A model generated the notes under the pieces. That model ran no database searches. It was not told where the DNA came from and worked only from the letters and a program-made list of their open reading frames with translations. Below are positions 7,516 through 14,426 of a DNA stretch of 26,818 bases, piece by piece. Numbering within the stretch: the stretch's first letter is position 1; the number at the start of each line of letters is the position of its first letter. A program made the position numbers and the translations under genes. The stretch comes from PNOJ01 sp016706845 (GTDB taxonomy: Bacteria; Krumholzibacteriota; Krumholzibacteriia; LZORAL124-64-63): assembly GCA_016706845.1 (NCBI GenBank), contig JADJIV010000050.1, positions 1 through 26,818 on the forward strand, in the 5' to 3' direction.

Positions 7516-7743
7516 TCAGGATACTTTTCGTTCAAGCCTATCAGCGATCCAAACTTTGATGATCGACTGACGAGTGACGCCGAGACGCTTCGCCTCACGA
7601 TCGAGGGACTCGATCATCCACGTTGGAAAATCGACATTCACGCGACGCTGCTCTTGACCAGGACGGCGAGCTTGGGAGAGATCGAGATCGCCGGTGACAT
7701 CCGCACCTTCATCGAACTTGCGGTCGAAATCGCTAGCTTTCAT
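7516..7743 (-). CDS. brnA: BrnA family antitoxin (CopG/ribbon-helix-helix)
   Basis: A 75-residue protein with an acidic, disordered N-terminus and the C-terminal DNA-binding part RVNVDFPTWMIESLDREAKR then LGVTRQSIIKVWIADRL, the BrnA_antitoxin/ribbon-helix-helix signature. BrnA neutralises BrnT by direct binding and, with it, represses the operon promoter. The start ATG at 7743 has GAGGAGGT upstream, inside the brnT coding sequence. It overlaps brnT by 11 bp, so the two are translationally coupled. It converges with apbE. Confidence 0.92.
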   Translation of the reverse strand: MKASDFDRKFDEGADVTGDLDLSQARRPGQEQRRVNVDFPTWMIESLDREAKRLGVTRQSIIKVWIADRLERKVS

Positions 7744-7993
7744 AGATCGCGACCTCCTCTGCGCGCGATCGTCGAACCGAGATCAGCCGGATCCGCCACT
7801 CGCGATAGCTGATGACTGCGGACCAGTGTTTGTCGCTGATCCGGCCAATGACGAGGAATCGAGGCTCGTCTTGCGTGCGAGCCGGGATCTCGACGCGCAT
7901 TTCATCGAGCCAGAGAGCCTGAATATCAACGAAGTCTATGCCGTGCTTGGCTTTATTCGCCAAGCTCTTGGCCTCGTCGAACTCAAACTCCAT
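7733..7993 (-). CDS. brnT: BrnT family ribonuclease toxin
   Basis: An 86-residue protein matching BrnT throughout: start FEFDEAKSLANKAKHGIDFV, then the D-E-x-R segment, central FLVIGRISDKHWSAVISYRE, and the end RLISVRRSRAEEVAIYES. BrnT is a RelE-like ribonuclease that blocks translation when free of BrnA. The start ATG at 7993 has GGAGGC at about 7998-8003. The toxin is encoded first and the antitoxin second, the usual brn order. DNA here and in brnA is visibly poorer in GC than the flanks, fitting a horizontally moved module. Confidence 0.93.
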   Translation of the reverse strand: MEFEFDEAKSLANKAKHGIDFVDIQALWLDEMRVEIPARTQDEPRFLVIGRISDKHWSAVISYREWRIRLISVRRSRAEEVAIYES

Positions 7994-8012
7994 CGCGGCC
8001 TCCGGCTTATTT

Positions 8013-8050
8013 GGTATATATAGTATACCTTTTTAACCCCTGTATGGCAA
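8013..8050 (-). promoter_or_regulatory. brnTA promoter with overlapping palindromic operator
   Basis: Reading the minus strand, TTGCCA (8050-8045) and TATACT (8027-8022) are separated by 17 bp and lie just ahead of the brnT ribosome site. The -10 element is embedded in a perfect inverted repeat GGTATA-tatag-TATACC (8013-8029), a natural binding site for the BrnA ribbon-helix-helix dimer. Binding there would occlude RNA polymerase and give the autorepression known for this family. Confidence 0.7.
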
Positions 8051-8055
8051 CCATA

Positions 8056-8080
8056 AGGTGGTCGCAATTTGCGACCACCT
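8056..8080. repeat. Perfect 25-bp palindrome between the sulfotransferase and brnTA
   Basis: Two 12-base arms (8056-8067 and 8069-8080) match perfectly around a single central base: AGGTGGTCGCAA, T, TTGCGACCACCT. It is 51 bp beyond the sulfotransferase stop and just upstream of the brnT -35 box. There is no T-run. It could be a transcription terminator, a second operator, or a junction of the inserted toxin-antitoxin module. Confidence 0.7.
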
Positions 8081-8131
8081 CGTCGTTCTCGATACCGGTC
8101 AGTTCGAACATGAAGTCCGCAGGAAAGCGAA

Positions 8132-9040
8132 TCAGACCAGCAAACCGCGTGCACGCGCCAGCCACCGCTCCGGCGCCCCGCCGTACCGCCCGGCCAGCGC
8201 CTCGAGCGCCGGCAGGTGCAGCTCCGCGAGGTGGCGGGACACGGCCGCGGGCGCCGCGCCGCCGCCGGCGGCGTTGACCTTGCGCCCGCGCCCCGGCGGC
8301 AGCAGCGCCGGGTCATCGTCGAGGTCCAGGAACCGCCACAGGCTGCGCAGCAGCTCGTCGGGCCGCTCGTGGATGTCCTCGAAGAACCCCACGAAGAACC
8401 GCTCCGGCGGCACGTGCCGCTCCCACCGCGCCAGCATGGGCAGGTAGTCGCCGCGCGCCCGCGTCGAGGGGTCGTGGATGTGGTCGAGGATCTCGCGCTC
8501 GGTGAGGTCGGCGATCGGGCGGCCCCGCTCGAAGCCCAGGAAGTGCGCGGCGTGGGACCAGTCGCGCGCGACCGGGTCGCGCAGCAGCAGCACGATCTTG
8601 GTCTGCGGGTAGCGCTCGGCGACGTGGCGGACGCCGTCGTCGCCGAGCGCGCTGTAGTGCGGGGTGACGTCGCCGGTGACGCGGCCGCGCGCCGGCGCGA
8701 AGAGCGATGCGTACCACTCGGGCGACGGCCGCCCCCGGTAGAAGCGCCAGCGCCAGGCCAGCGTCGCGGGGTCGCTGCCGCGCAGGTAGCGGCCGAGGCG
8801 GTCCCAGCGCAGGCGCCGCAGCGTCTCGCGCCAGGGGTCGATGCCCTCGGCCACCTCGACCTCGCCGCCCGGCGGCCCGCCGACGACCGGGTGGAGGCGG
8901 TTGAAGTAGTCCAGCTCCTTCACCGGGGTCATCCAGGCCCCGGGGTGGAGTCCGATCTGGCGCCAGAGCCAGGTCGTGCCGCCGCGCACGACGCCGATGC
9001 CCAGGAAGTGGGGCGGCGCCGGCCGTTCGGTCGTGGTCAT
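8132..9040 (-). CDS. PAPS-dependent sulfotransferase (sulfotransfer_1-like)
   Basis: A 302-residue cytosolic-type sulfotransferase. The 5'-phosphosulfate loop is FLGIGVVRGGTTWLWRQI (about residues 12-29; RGGTTWL), and the 3'-phosphate-binding segment is VLLLRDPVARDWSHAAHF (150-167; R154, S162). Near the C-terminus PPGRGRKVNAAGG supplies the R-x-x-K-x-N type loop. The family transfers sulfate from PAPS to a hydroxyl or amine; the acceptor cannot be read from the sequence, though this bacterial subgroup often acts on carbohydrates or lipids. The start ATG at 9040 is 16 bp after the sodB stop, so it is probably cotranscribed with sodB. The ribosome site is weak. Confidence 0.85.
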   Translation of the reverse strand: MTTTERPAPPHFLGIGVVRGGTTWLWRQIGLHPGAWMTPVKELDYFNRLHPVVGGPPGGEVEVAEGIDPWRETLRRLRWDRLGRYLRGSDPATLAWRWRFYRGRPSPEWYASLFAPARGRVTGDVTPHYSALGDDGVRHVAERYPQTKIVLLLRDPVARDWSHAAHFLGFERGRPIADLTEREILDHIHDPSTRARGDYLPMLARWERHVPPERFFVGFFEDIHERPDELLRSLWRFLDLDDDPALLPPGRGRKVNAAGGGAAPAAVSRHLAELHLPALEALAGRYGGAPERWLARARGLLV

Positions 9041-9056
9041 CGCGGGTCGCCTTTGG

Positions 9057-9642
9057 TCAACCGCCGAAGTGCTTCGCCGCGACGTTCCAGTCCACGACGT
9101 TCCACCAGTTCTCGACGTACTTGGGCCGCGCGTTGCGCGTGTCGATGTAATAAGCGTGCTCCCAGACGTCGATGGTCAGCACGGACTTCTTGTCGGTCGT
9201 GATCAGCGAGCCGGCGTTGCTGGTGCTCACGATCTCCAGGCCGCCGCTCCTTGTTCTTGGCCAGCCAGGTCCAGCCCGAGCCGAAGTTGCCGATCGCCGC
9301 CTTGGTGAACTGCTCCTTGAAGGCCGCGAAGGAGCCGAAGGCCTGGTCGATGGCCGCGGCCAGGGCGCCCGACGGCGCGCCGCCGCCCTTGGGGCCCATG
9401 CCGTCGAAGTAGAAGGTGTGGTTCCAGACCTGGGCCGCGTTGTTGAACACGCCGCCGGCCGGGGCCTTGCGGATGATGTCCTCCAGGGAGAGCGCCTCGA
9501 ACTCCGTGCCCGGCACCAGGTTGTTCAGGTTGGTGACGTAGGCCGCGTGGTGCTTGTCGTGGTGGTACTCGAGCGTCTCGGCCGAGATGTGCGGCTCGAG
9601 CGCGCTCTTCGCGTACTTCAGGTCGGGCAGGACGTGCGCCAT
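9057..9642 (-). CDS. sodB: Superoxide dismutase [Fe], one-base frameshift near residue 133
   Basis: It disproportionates superoxide in the cytoplasm. Metal ligands are visible: His27 (LEYHHDKHH), His75 (AAQVWNHTFYF), and the Asp/His of DVWEHAYYIDTRN. Gln71 just before the second ligand is the position typical of Fe-dependent enzymes. The start ATG at 9642 follows GAGGAG. After FGSGWTWLAKNKE the frame slips: around 9243-9250 one extra base leads into a meaningless tail ending at 9037, while the correct frame continues IVSTSNAGSLITTDKKS and then NWWNVVDWNVAAKHFGG to a TGA at 9059-9057. I take the latter as the true end. The slip is almost certainly a sequence error given the perfectly conserved downstream half. 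Confidence 0.88.
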
Positions 9643-9665
9643 GACGGTATCTCCTCGCTTGAGGT

Positions 9666-9708
9666 GGTTATCCGGTATTCCAGCTTCGATGCGGAATCCA
9701 GGATAACC
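9666..9708. promoter_or_regulatory. Long inverted repeat in the sodB upstream region
   Basis: Arms 9666-9681 and 9693-9708 pair at 14 of 16 positions around an 11-base centre. The outer 8 bp (GGTTATCC / GGATAACC) are perfect, and each arm holds a second copy-like GG-N4-CC block. It lies 24-66 bp upstream of the sodB start, so it is either an operator in the promoter or a hairpin in the 5' leader. I do not recognise it as a known Fur or PerR box. Confidence 0.55.
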
Positions 9709-9740
9709 CCGCCCCGCCGCTGCGGCAACGCCTACGGGCG

Positions 9741-9769
9741 CAGACAAAACCCGCTCCGGGACCTATATT
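9741..9769 (+). promoter_or_regulatory. Candidate sigma70 promoter of the SnoaL-like gene
   Basis: CAGACA (9741-9746) and TATATT (9764-9769) are separated by 17 bp, 53 bp upstream of the ATG at 9822. The TATATT stands out in an otherwise very GC-rich stretch. Confidence 0.4.
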
Positions 9770-9821
9770 GACCGCATTCAGCGGTTGCTGTCCGGTCACC
9801 TCAGGTCAGGGTGGTGCTCCC

Positions 9822-10280
9822 ATGCCGAAGATCCGCCATCTGCTCATCGCGGGTTTGCTCGCAGTCCTGCTCGTCTCCGCCGTCGCGGCAGCCGACGAGG
9901 CTCCGGTCGACGTCGCGACGCTGGAGGCCGAACTGCGCGCGGCTGAGACGGCCTTCGCCAAGTCGATGGCCGACCGCGACCTCGCGGCGTTCACGTCGTT
10001 CCTGGCCGAGGACGCGGTCTTCTTCGGGGGGCGCGGGATCCTGCGCGGGCGCGAAGCGGTGGCCGCCGGTTGGGCGCGCTTCTTCGAGGGGGACGAGGCG
10101 CCCTTCTCCTGGACGCCCCAGGACGTGGCGGTGCTCGCGTCAGGACAACTGGGCCTCTCGAGCGGTCCCGTCACCGCGCCCGACGGCTCCCCGTCCGGCT
10201 TCTTCACCTCGACCTGGCGCCGCACGGCCGACGGCCGCTGGGAGATCGTGCTGGACCGCGGCTGCCCGCCCTGCGAATAA
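9822..10280 (+). CDS. Secreted SnoaL/DUF4440-like (NTF2-fold) protein
   Basis: A 152-residue protein starting at ATG 9822 (MPKIRHLLIAGLLAVLLV), giving a signal peptide ending SAVAAADEA. The mature part is an NTF2/SnoaL-like domain: an Ala-rich first helix with AAETAFAKSMADRDLAAFTS, then FLAEDAVFFGG and GREAVAAGWARFF, and a final strand TSTWRRTADGRWEIVLDRG. This is the DUF4440 / ketosteroid-isomerase-like pattern, used for small-molecule binding or isomerisation. Substrate unknown. The C-terminal CPPC is unusual and could be a disulfide or metal site, although the protein ends two residues after it. Divergent from sodB across 179 bp. Confidence 0.75.
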   Translation: MPKIRHLLIAGLLAVLLVSAVAAADEAPVDVATLEAELRAAETAFAKSMADRDLAAFTSFLAEDAVFFGGRGILRGREAVAAGWARFFEGDEAPFSWTPQDVAVLASGQLGLSSGPVTAPDGSPSGFFTSTWRRTADGRWEIVLDRGCPPCE

Positions 10281-10332
10281 CCGCGCCGACTGGAGTCAAG
10301 TGGCCAGATCTGAAATCACCCCCTTGACCTGA

Positions 10333-10377
10333 CCTCGATGTTATTATACCATATGTGCCAAATGTATAATAACGAGG
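10333..10377. promoter_or_regulatory. AT-rich inverted repeat upstream of the Fic gene (candidate operator/promoter)
   Basis: TTATTATAC (10341-10349) and GTATAATAA (10364-10372) are perfect 9-bp arms around 14 bases. Further out CCTCG (10333-10337) and CGAGG (10373-10377) also pair. The right arm contains a consensus TATAAT (10365-10370), and TTGACC (10324-10329) stands 17 bp before TACCAT (10347-10352). Another TATAAT lies at 10396-10401. The site is 28-72 bp before the TTG start and is probably both promoter and repressor target. Confidence 0.55.
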
Positions 10378-10404
10378 CGGTCAGAGGAAGCTAGGTATAA
10401 TTAG

Positions 10405-11589
10405 TTGAAACCCAATGATTTCAAACCAAATACAGCCGGGAAGGTGATCCGGACAAAGCTGGACTACTGGGCCTTCGACCCCAGCTTGGTAGAGCCGGAA
10501 ATTGAATTCGACCTTCAACTCGGAACACTTTCGCGCGCCGATCGGGCGCTGAGCGAACTCGCCGGTATCGCCAGAACCCTACCAAATCCCCACCTCCTCA
10601 TTCGGCCGTTCATGCGACGGGAAGCGGTTCTTTCGAGCCGCATCGAAGGTACTCAGGCCTCCCTCTCGGATCTGCTTTTTTTCGAGGCGGCGAGCGCGGG
10701 AGAACCCGTTCTTCCGGATGTCCGCGAAGTGGCGAACTACGTCCGGGCCCTCGAGTATGGTTTGGCGCGATTGAGCGCTCTGCCACTGAGCTTACGGCTG
10801 ATTCGGGAAGTGCATGAACGCTTGATGAATGGCGTGAGGGGCGAAACCCAGACACCTGGAGAATTCAGGAGGTCGCAGAATTGGATTGGTCCGCCGGGTT
10901 GCACTTTGATGGATGCCACCTACGTACCACCACCGGTCGACGAAATGCAAATCGCTCTCGATCGCTTTGAGAAATACCTGCATGCCGAATCCGGCTTGCC
11001 ACCGTTGGTCCGGATGGCGCTCATACATTACAATTTCGAGGCGATCCACCCGTTCCTTGACGGCAATGGTCGTGTAGGCCGATTACTGATCACGTTGCTG
11101 ATGTGTGCGGATCGATTGCTGCCGCAGCCACTGCTCTATTTGAGCGCGTATTTTGAAAGGCATCGTGATGAGTACTATCAGCTGCTCCAGAACGTCAGTC
11201 AACGCGGTGAATGGGCACCTTGGATACGGTTTTTTCTGCGCGCCGTAGAAGATCAATCCCGCGACGCCATCAAGCGGTCGGATACCCTTCTGGCTCTATG
11301 GAATTCATATCGGAGTCGCCTGCAGGAGGCCCGCGCTTCTGCTCTCTTGTTGAGGTTGGTGGATGAGCTGTTCTCGTTTCCGGCAATCAGCACGAAAATC
11401 GCCGCGGAAGTTCTGAACGTTACGCCCAGGTCGGCACAGCTCAATATCAACAAACTGATCGAATCCGGTATCCTGATTGAAGCGACAGGCTTTCGGAGGA
11501 ATCGCGTTTATGTTGCGCGCGCCATTGTCGACGCCATCGAACAAGGCGATTCGAGGGTCGCGCCAAGCCCGCCCGCTATTCAACGCTGA
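10405..11589 (+). CDS. Fic domain protein with N-terminal inhibitory motif and C-terminal winged helix
   Basis: A 394-residue protein. Fic enzymes AMPylate (or otherwise modify) target hydroxyls. The catalytic motif HPFLDGNGRVGR (about residues 215-226) is intact, with the catalytic His and the anion-binding GNGR. Upstream, SSRIEGTQASLSDL (about 78-91) fits the [S/T]xxxE[G/N] autoinhibitory helix, placing this in the class with an intramolecular antitoxin-like helix. The C-terminus (IAAEVLNVTPRSAQLNINKL) is a winged helix-turn-helix, so DNA-linked regulation is possible. The start is a TTG at 10405, chosen because FKPNTAGK is the conserved N-terminus of this subfamily; the nearby AGGT is a weak ribosome site. 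Codon use is much less GC-biased than in neighbours, suggesting acquisition. Confidence 0.88.
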   Translation: MKPNDFKPNTAGKVIRTKLDYWAFDPSLVEPEIEFDLQLGTLSRADRALSELAGIARTLPNPHLLIRPFMRREAVLSSRIEGTQASLSDLLFFEAASAGEPVLPDVREVANYVRALEYGLARLSALPLSLRLIREVHERLMNGVRGETQTPGEFRRSQNWIGPPGCTLMDATYVPPPVDEMQIALDRFEKYLHAESGLPPLVRMALIHYNFEAIHPFLDGNGRVGRLLITLLMCADRLLPQPLLYLSAYFERHRDEYYQLLQNVSQRGEWAPWIRFFLRAVEDQSRDAIKRSDTLLALWNSYRSRLQEARASALLLRLVDELFSFPAISTKIAAEVLNVTPRSAQLNINKLIESGILIEATGFRRNRVYVARAIVDAIEQGDSRVAPSPPAIQR

Positions 11590-11630
11590 CGATGAATCGG
11601 TTCCGGCCAGGAGATCGTCCCGGCCGCGAC

Positions 11631-12869
11631 TCACTTCTTTTTCTCGGTCCCCTTGCCCGTGGCCGCGTCGTGCAGCTTGACCTCGACGCGGTTCCCGGCG
11701 TCGATCCCCGCGTAGTATTCCTTCAGGATCGCCAGCACTTCGGGGCGCGAGAACTCGGGCGGGATCTCGCCGCCTTCGCTGAGGCCCTTGCGCAGGGCGG
11801 TGCCGGAGAGGAACAGGCGGTCTTCCTTGCCGTGGGGGCAGGTGCGCATGGAGATCATGCCGCCGCACTTGTAGCACCAGAAGGTCCAGTCGATGGGCAA
11901 CATCTCGATCTCGAGCGAGCCCGCGGGGATCTCCGACCAGATGTTCTGGGCGTCGAAGGGGCCGTAGTAGTTGCCGACGCCGGCGTGGTCGCGGCCGATG
12001 ATCATGTGGGTGCAGCCGAAGTTCTGGCGGAACAGGCCGTGCAGCAGGCCCTCGCGCGGCCCGGCGTAGCGCATGTCCAGCGGGTAGCCGCCCTGCAGGA
12101 CGCTCTCCTTCAGGAAGTACCCGTCGACCAGCGCGTCGATGCACTTCGCGCGCACGTCGGCGGGGATGTCGCCCGGCTTCAGGTTGCCCACCAGCTGGTG
12201 GATGAACACGCCGTCGTTGATCTCCAGCGCGATCTTGGCCAGGTACTCGTGGCTGCGGTGCATGGGGTTGCGCAGCTGCAGCGCGGCGATCGTCTTCCAG
12301 CCGCGCTCGGCGAAGATGCGGCGGCTCTCCTCGGGGCGCATGTAGAGGCCGGGGAACTCGGCCGGGAACGTGCTCTCGCTCAGGACCTTCACCGGGCCGC
12401 CGAGGTTCACGTCCTTCTGCTCCATGACCATCTTGACGCCCGGGTGCTCGGCGTCGACGGTGCGGAAGACGCGCTCGCACTCGAAGGCGCGGTCGATCTC
12501 GTACTGCTCGCGCACCTCCATGGTGGCGAGGACCTCGCCCGTCTCGGGCTCGACCAGCGCGATGCCGTCGCCCGTCTTCAGGGCGCCGGCCGTGGCGCGG
12601 TCCACGCTCAGGGTGATGGGGATGGGCCAGAAGACGCCGCTCTGCAGCTTCATGTCGCGGCAGACGCCCTCCCAGTCGGCCTTGCCCATGAACCCGGTCA
12701 GCGGCGTGAAGCCGCCGATGCCCAGCATGATCAGGTCGCCGGCCTCGCGGCTGCTGATGACGACCTGCGGCAGGCCGGCGGCGCGCTTCAGTTCGGCGTC
12801 GCGGGCGGCGCCCTCCAGGAGCAGGGGCATCAGGTGGTCGCTGCCGTGCGGGCGGATCTGGCTGGACAT
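11631..12869 (-). CDS. sat: Sulfate adenylyltransferase (ATP sulfurylase), zinc-containing type
   Basis: A 412-residue enzyme making APS from ATP and sulfate. Motifs: GGFTPLTGFMG (52-62), the catalytic QLRNPMHRSHEYL (198-210; Q-x-R-N and HxxH), GRDHAGVGNYYG (292-303), and a Cys2-Cys-His zinc site at C332, C335, C344, H346. That zinc site is typical of the Allochromatium/Archaeoglobus-type homo-oligomeric Sat rather than the CysDN pair. The length is standard. The start ATG at 12869 follows AAGGAAG. A long upstream in-frame extension is open but lies opposite pgi and is not coding. No APS kinase or APS reductase is in the window, so assimilatory or dissimilatory use cannot be decided. Its own promoter is visible, and pgi is 95 bp upstream on the same strand. 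Confidence 0.93.
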   Translation of the reverse strand: MSSQIRPHGSDHLMPLLLEGAARDAELKRAAGLPQVVISSREAGDLIMLGIGGFTPLTGFMGKADWEGVCRDMKLQSGVFWPIPITLSVDRATAGALKTGDGIALVEPETGEVLATMEVREQYEIDRAFECERVFRTVDAEHPGVKMVMEQKDVNLGGPVKVLSESTFPAEFPGLYMRPEESRRIFAERGWKTIAALQLRNPMHRSHEYLAKIALEINDGVFIHQLVGNLKPGDIPADVRAKCIDALVDGYFLKESVLQGGYPLDMRYAGPREGLLHGLFRQNFGCTHMIIGRDHAGVGNYYGPFDAQNIWSEIPAGSLEIEMLPIDWTFWCYKCGGMISMRTCPHGKEDRLFLSGTALRKGLSEGGEIPPEFSRPEVLAILKEYYAGIDAGNRVEVKLHDAATGKGTEKKK

Positions 12870-12909
12870 GGTCGGTCTTCCTTCGCGTTGGAGTGCCGGT
12901 TGCCGGCGA

Positions 12910-12938
12910 AATGTAGCGCGCAGGGTCCGGTTTGTCAG
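12910..12938 (-). promoter_or_regulatory. sat promoter
   Basis: On the minus strand CTGACA (12938-12933) is followed after exactly 17 bp by TACATT (12915-12910), 41 bp before the sat ATG. A small inverted repeat GCCGG-ttg-CCGGC (12895-12907) lies in the leader. Confidence 0.5.
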
Positions 12939-12964
12939 GTCGGGGCCGGGCCTTCGCGCCCTTT

Positions 12965-14257
12965 TCACACGGGCTTGCCCAGCATCCGGAACATCTCGCG
13001 CTTGTAGGCCTCGACACCGGGCTGGTCGAAGGGGTTCACCCCCAGCAGGCGCCCGCTGACCGCGACGGCCTTCTCGAAGAAGAAGAGCAGCCCGCCGACG
13101 CTCCATTCGTCCAACGTCGCCAGTTCCATGCCGATGGTCGGCACCCCCCCCTCGCGGTGGGCGGCGCGCGTGCCGGCGAAGGCCCGGGCGTTGATGTCGT
13201 CCAGGGAGCGGCCCTCGAGGTAGCCGAGCCCGTCGCCGCGGTCCGCCGAGGCCGGCACGACCAGCGTGGGGTCGGTCTCGCGCACGGTCAGGAAGGTCTC
13301 GAACAGCTCGCGCCGGCCGTCTTGCAGGTACTGGCCGAGGCTGTGCAGATCGGTCGTGAAGCGGCACGACGCCGGGAAGATGCCGCGGCCCTGCTTGCCC
13401 TCGCTCTCGCCGAAGAGCTGCTTCCACCACTCCTGCAGCGGCCCGAGGTCGCTGTGGAAGGTGCTGAGCACCTCGGTCGTGAAACCGGCGTCGTAGAGCA
13501 GGTGCCGCGCCACGGCGTAGAGGTGGGCGGGGTTGTCGGCGAGCACGGGGTTCTCGCAGACAGCCGCCATGGCGGCGGCCCCGTCCAGCAGGCGCCGAAT
13601 ATCCAGCCCGGCGACCGCCAGCGGCCACAGGCCCACCGGGGTCAGCACCGAGAAGCGCCCGCCCACGTCGTCGGGGATCACGTAGGTGTCCCAGCCCTCG
13701 GCGTCGGCCAGGGCGCGCAGGGCGCCGCGCGAGGCGTCGGTGATCGCGGTGATGCGGCGGCGCTCGCCGTCGCGGCCGTAGCGCTCCCGCAGCGCGGCGC
13801 GGAACAGGCGGAACGACACGGCGGGCTCGAGCGTGGTGCCGGACTTGGAGATCACGCACAGCCGCACGTCGCGCCCCTCGATGCGCTTCAGCAGGCGGCG
13901 CAGCCCGGCGGCGCAGAGGTGCGTGCCGGCGAACAGGATCTCGGGGCCGGAGGCGCGGTCGGCCAGGGCGTGCAGGACGGCCTCGGCGCCCAGGTAGGAG
14001 CCGCCGATGCCGATGACCACCACGACGTCGCTGTCGCCGCGGGCCGCCTCGGCGGCGTCCAGCAGGCGGTCCAGGCCGGGGCCCGTCGCGGTGCGCGGCA
14101 GGTCGAGCCAGCCCAGGAAATCGGCGCCGGGACCCTCGCGGCGGGCCAGTTCCGCGCCGATCGCCCGCACGCGGTCGCCGCAGGCGTCGATCGCGCTGCG
14201 GTCGAGGAAGGGCTCCAGGCCCGTCAGATCGAGGGAAAGGGCGCGGGCGTCCGGCAT
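12965..14257 (-). CDS. pgi: Glucose-6-phosphate isomerase
   Basis: A 430-residue enzyme interconverting glucose-6-phosphate and fructose-6-phosphate. SIS-domain features are clear: VVVIGIGGSYLGAEAVLHAL (sugar-phosphate binding), VISKSGTTLEPAVSFRLFR, the PGI signature DDVGGRFSVLTPVGLWPLA, and EWWKQLFGESEGKQGRGIFP. The length matches the short Bacillus/Thermus-type enzyme (~430-450) rather than the 550-residue enterobacterial one. The start ATG at 14257 follows GGGAGGA. It is divergent from the M1 peptidase gene and followed after 95 bp by sat, which has a separate promoter. Confidence 0.94.
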   Translation of the reverse strand: MPDARALSLDLTGLEPFLDRSAIDACGDRVRAIGAELARREGPGADFLGWLDLPRTATGPGLDRLLDAAEAARGDSDVVVVIGIGGSYLGAEAVLHALADRASGPEILFAGTHLCAAGLRRLLKRIEGRDVRLCVISKSGTTLEPAVSFRLFRAALRERYGRDGERRRITAITDASRGALRALADAEGWDTYVIPDDVGGRFSVLTPVGLWPLAVAGLDIRRLLDGAAAMAAVCENPVLADNPAHLYAVARHLLYDAGFTTEVLSTFHSDLGPLQEWWKQLFGESEGKQGRGIFPASCRFTTDLHSLGQYLQDGRRELFETFLTVRETDPTLVVPASADRGDGLGYLEGRSLDDINARAFAGTRAAHREGGVPTIGMELATLDEWSVGGLLFFFEKAVAVSGRLLGVNPFDQPGVEAYKREMFRMLGKPV

Positions 14258-14426
14258 CGGTTCCTCCCGGCGGCACCCGGCCGGCAACCTGGTCGCGGAT
14301 TCCCGCGGGTGCGAAAGCTGCATGAGTGTATTAGCATAGCCCCTTGGCGCGTCGGGCGCGGCATCCTGCATTGTGAGCCAGACAACTCGAGGAGACAACT
14401 GGGTTCTTTGCGACCGCAACTCTGAT

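Noticed and set aside
8056..8080. A CRISPR repeat or part of an array
   Set aside because: Only one copy of the palindrome is seen and there are no regularly spaced repeats anywhere in the window.
10295..10328. GTCAAG/CTTGAC inverted repeat as a transposon end
   Set aside because: Only six perfect bases per arm, no transposase nearby and no target-site duplication visible; kept only as a possible island border or weak terminator.
11631..14276. An 881-residue minus-strand ORF extending sat upstream
   Set aside because: The upstream part is Arg/Pro/Gly-rich out-of-frame shadow of pgi; sat has a clear ATG, ribosome site and promoter at 12869-12938.
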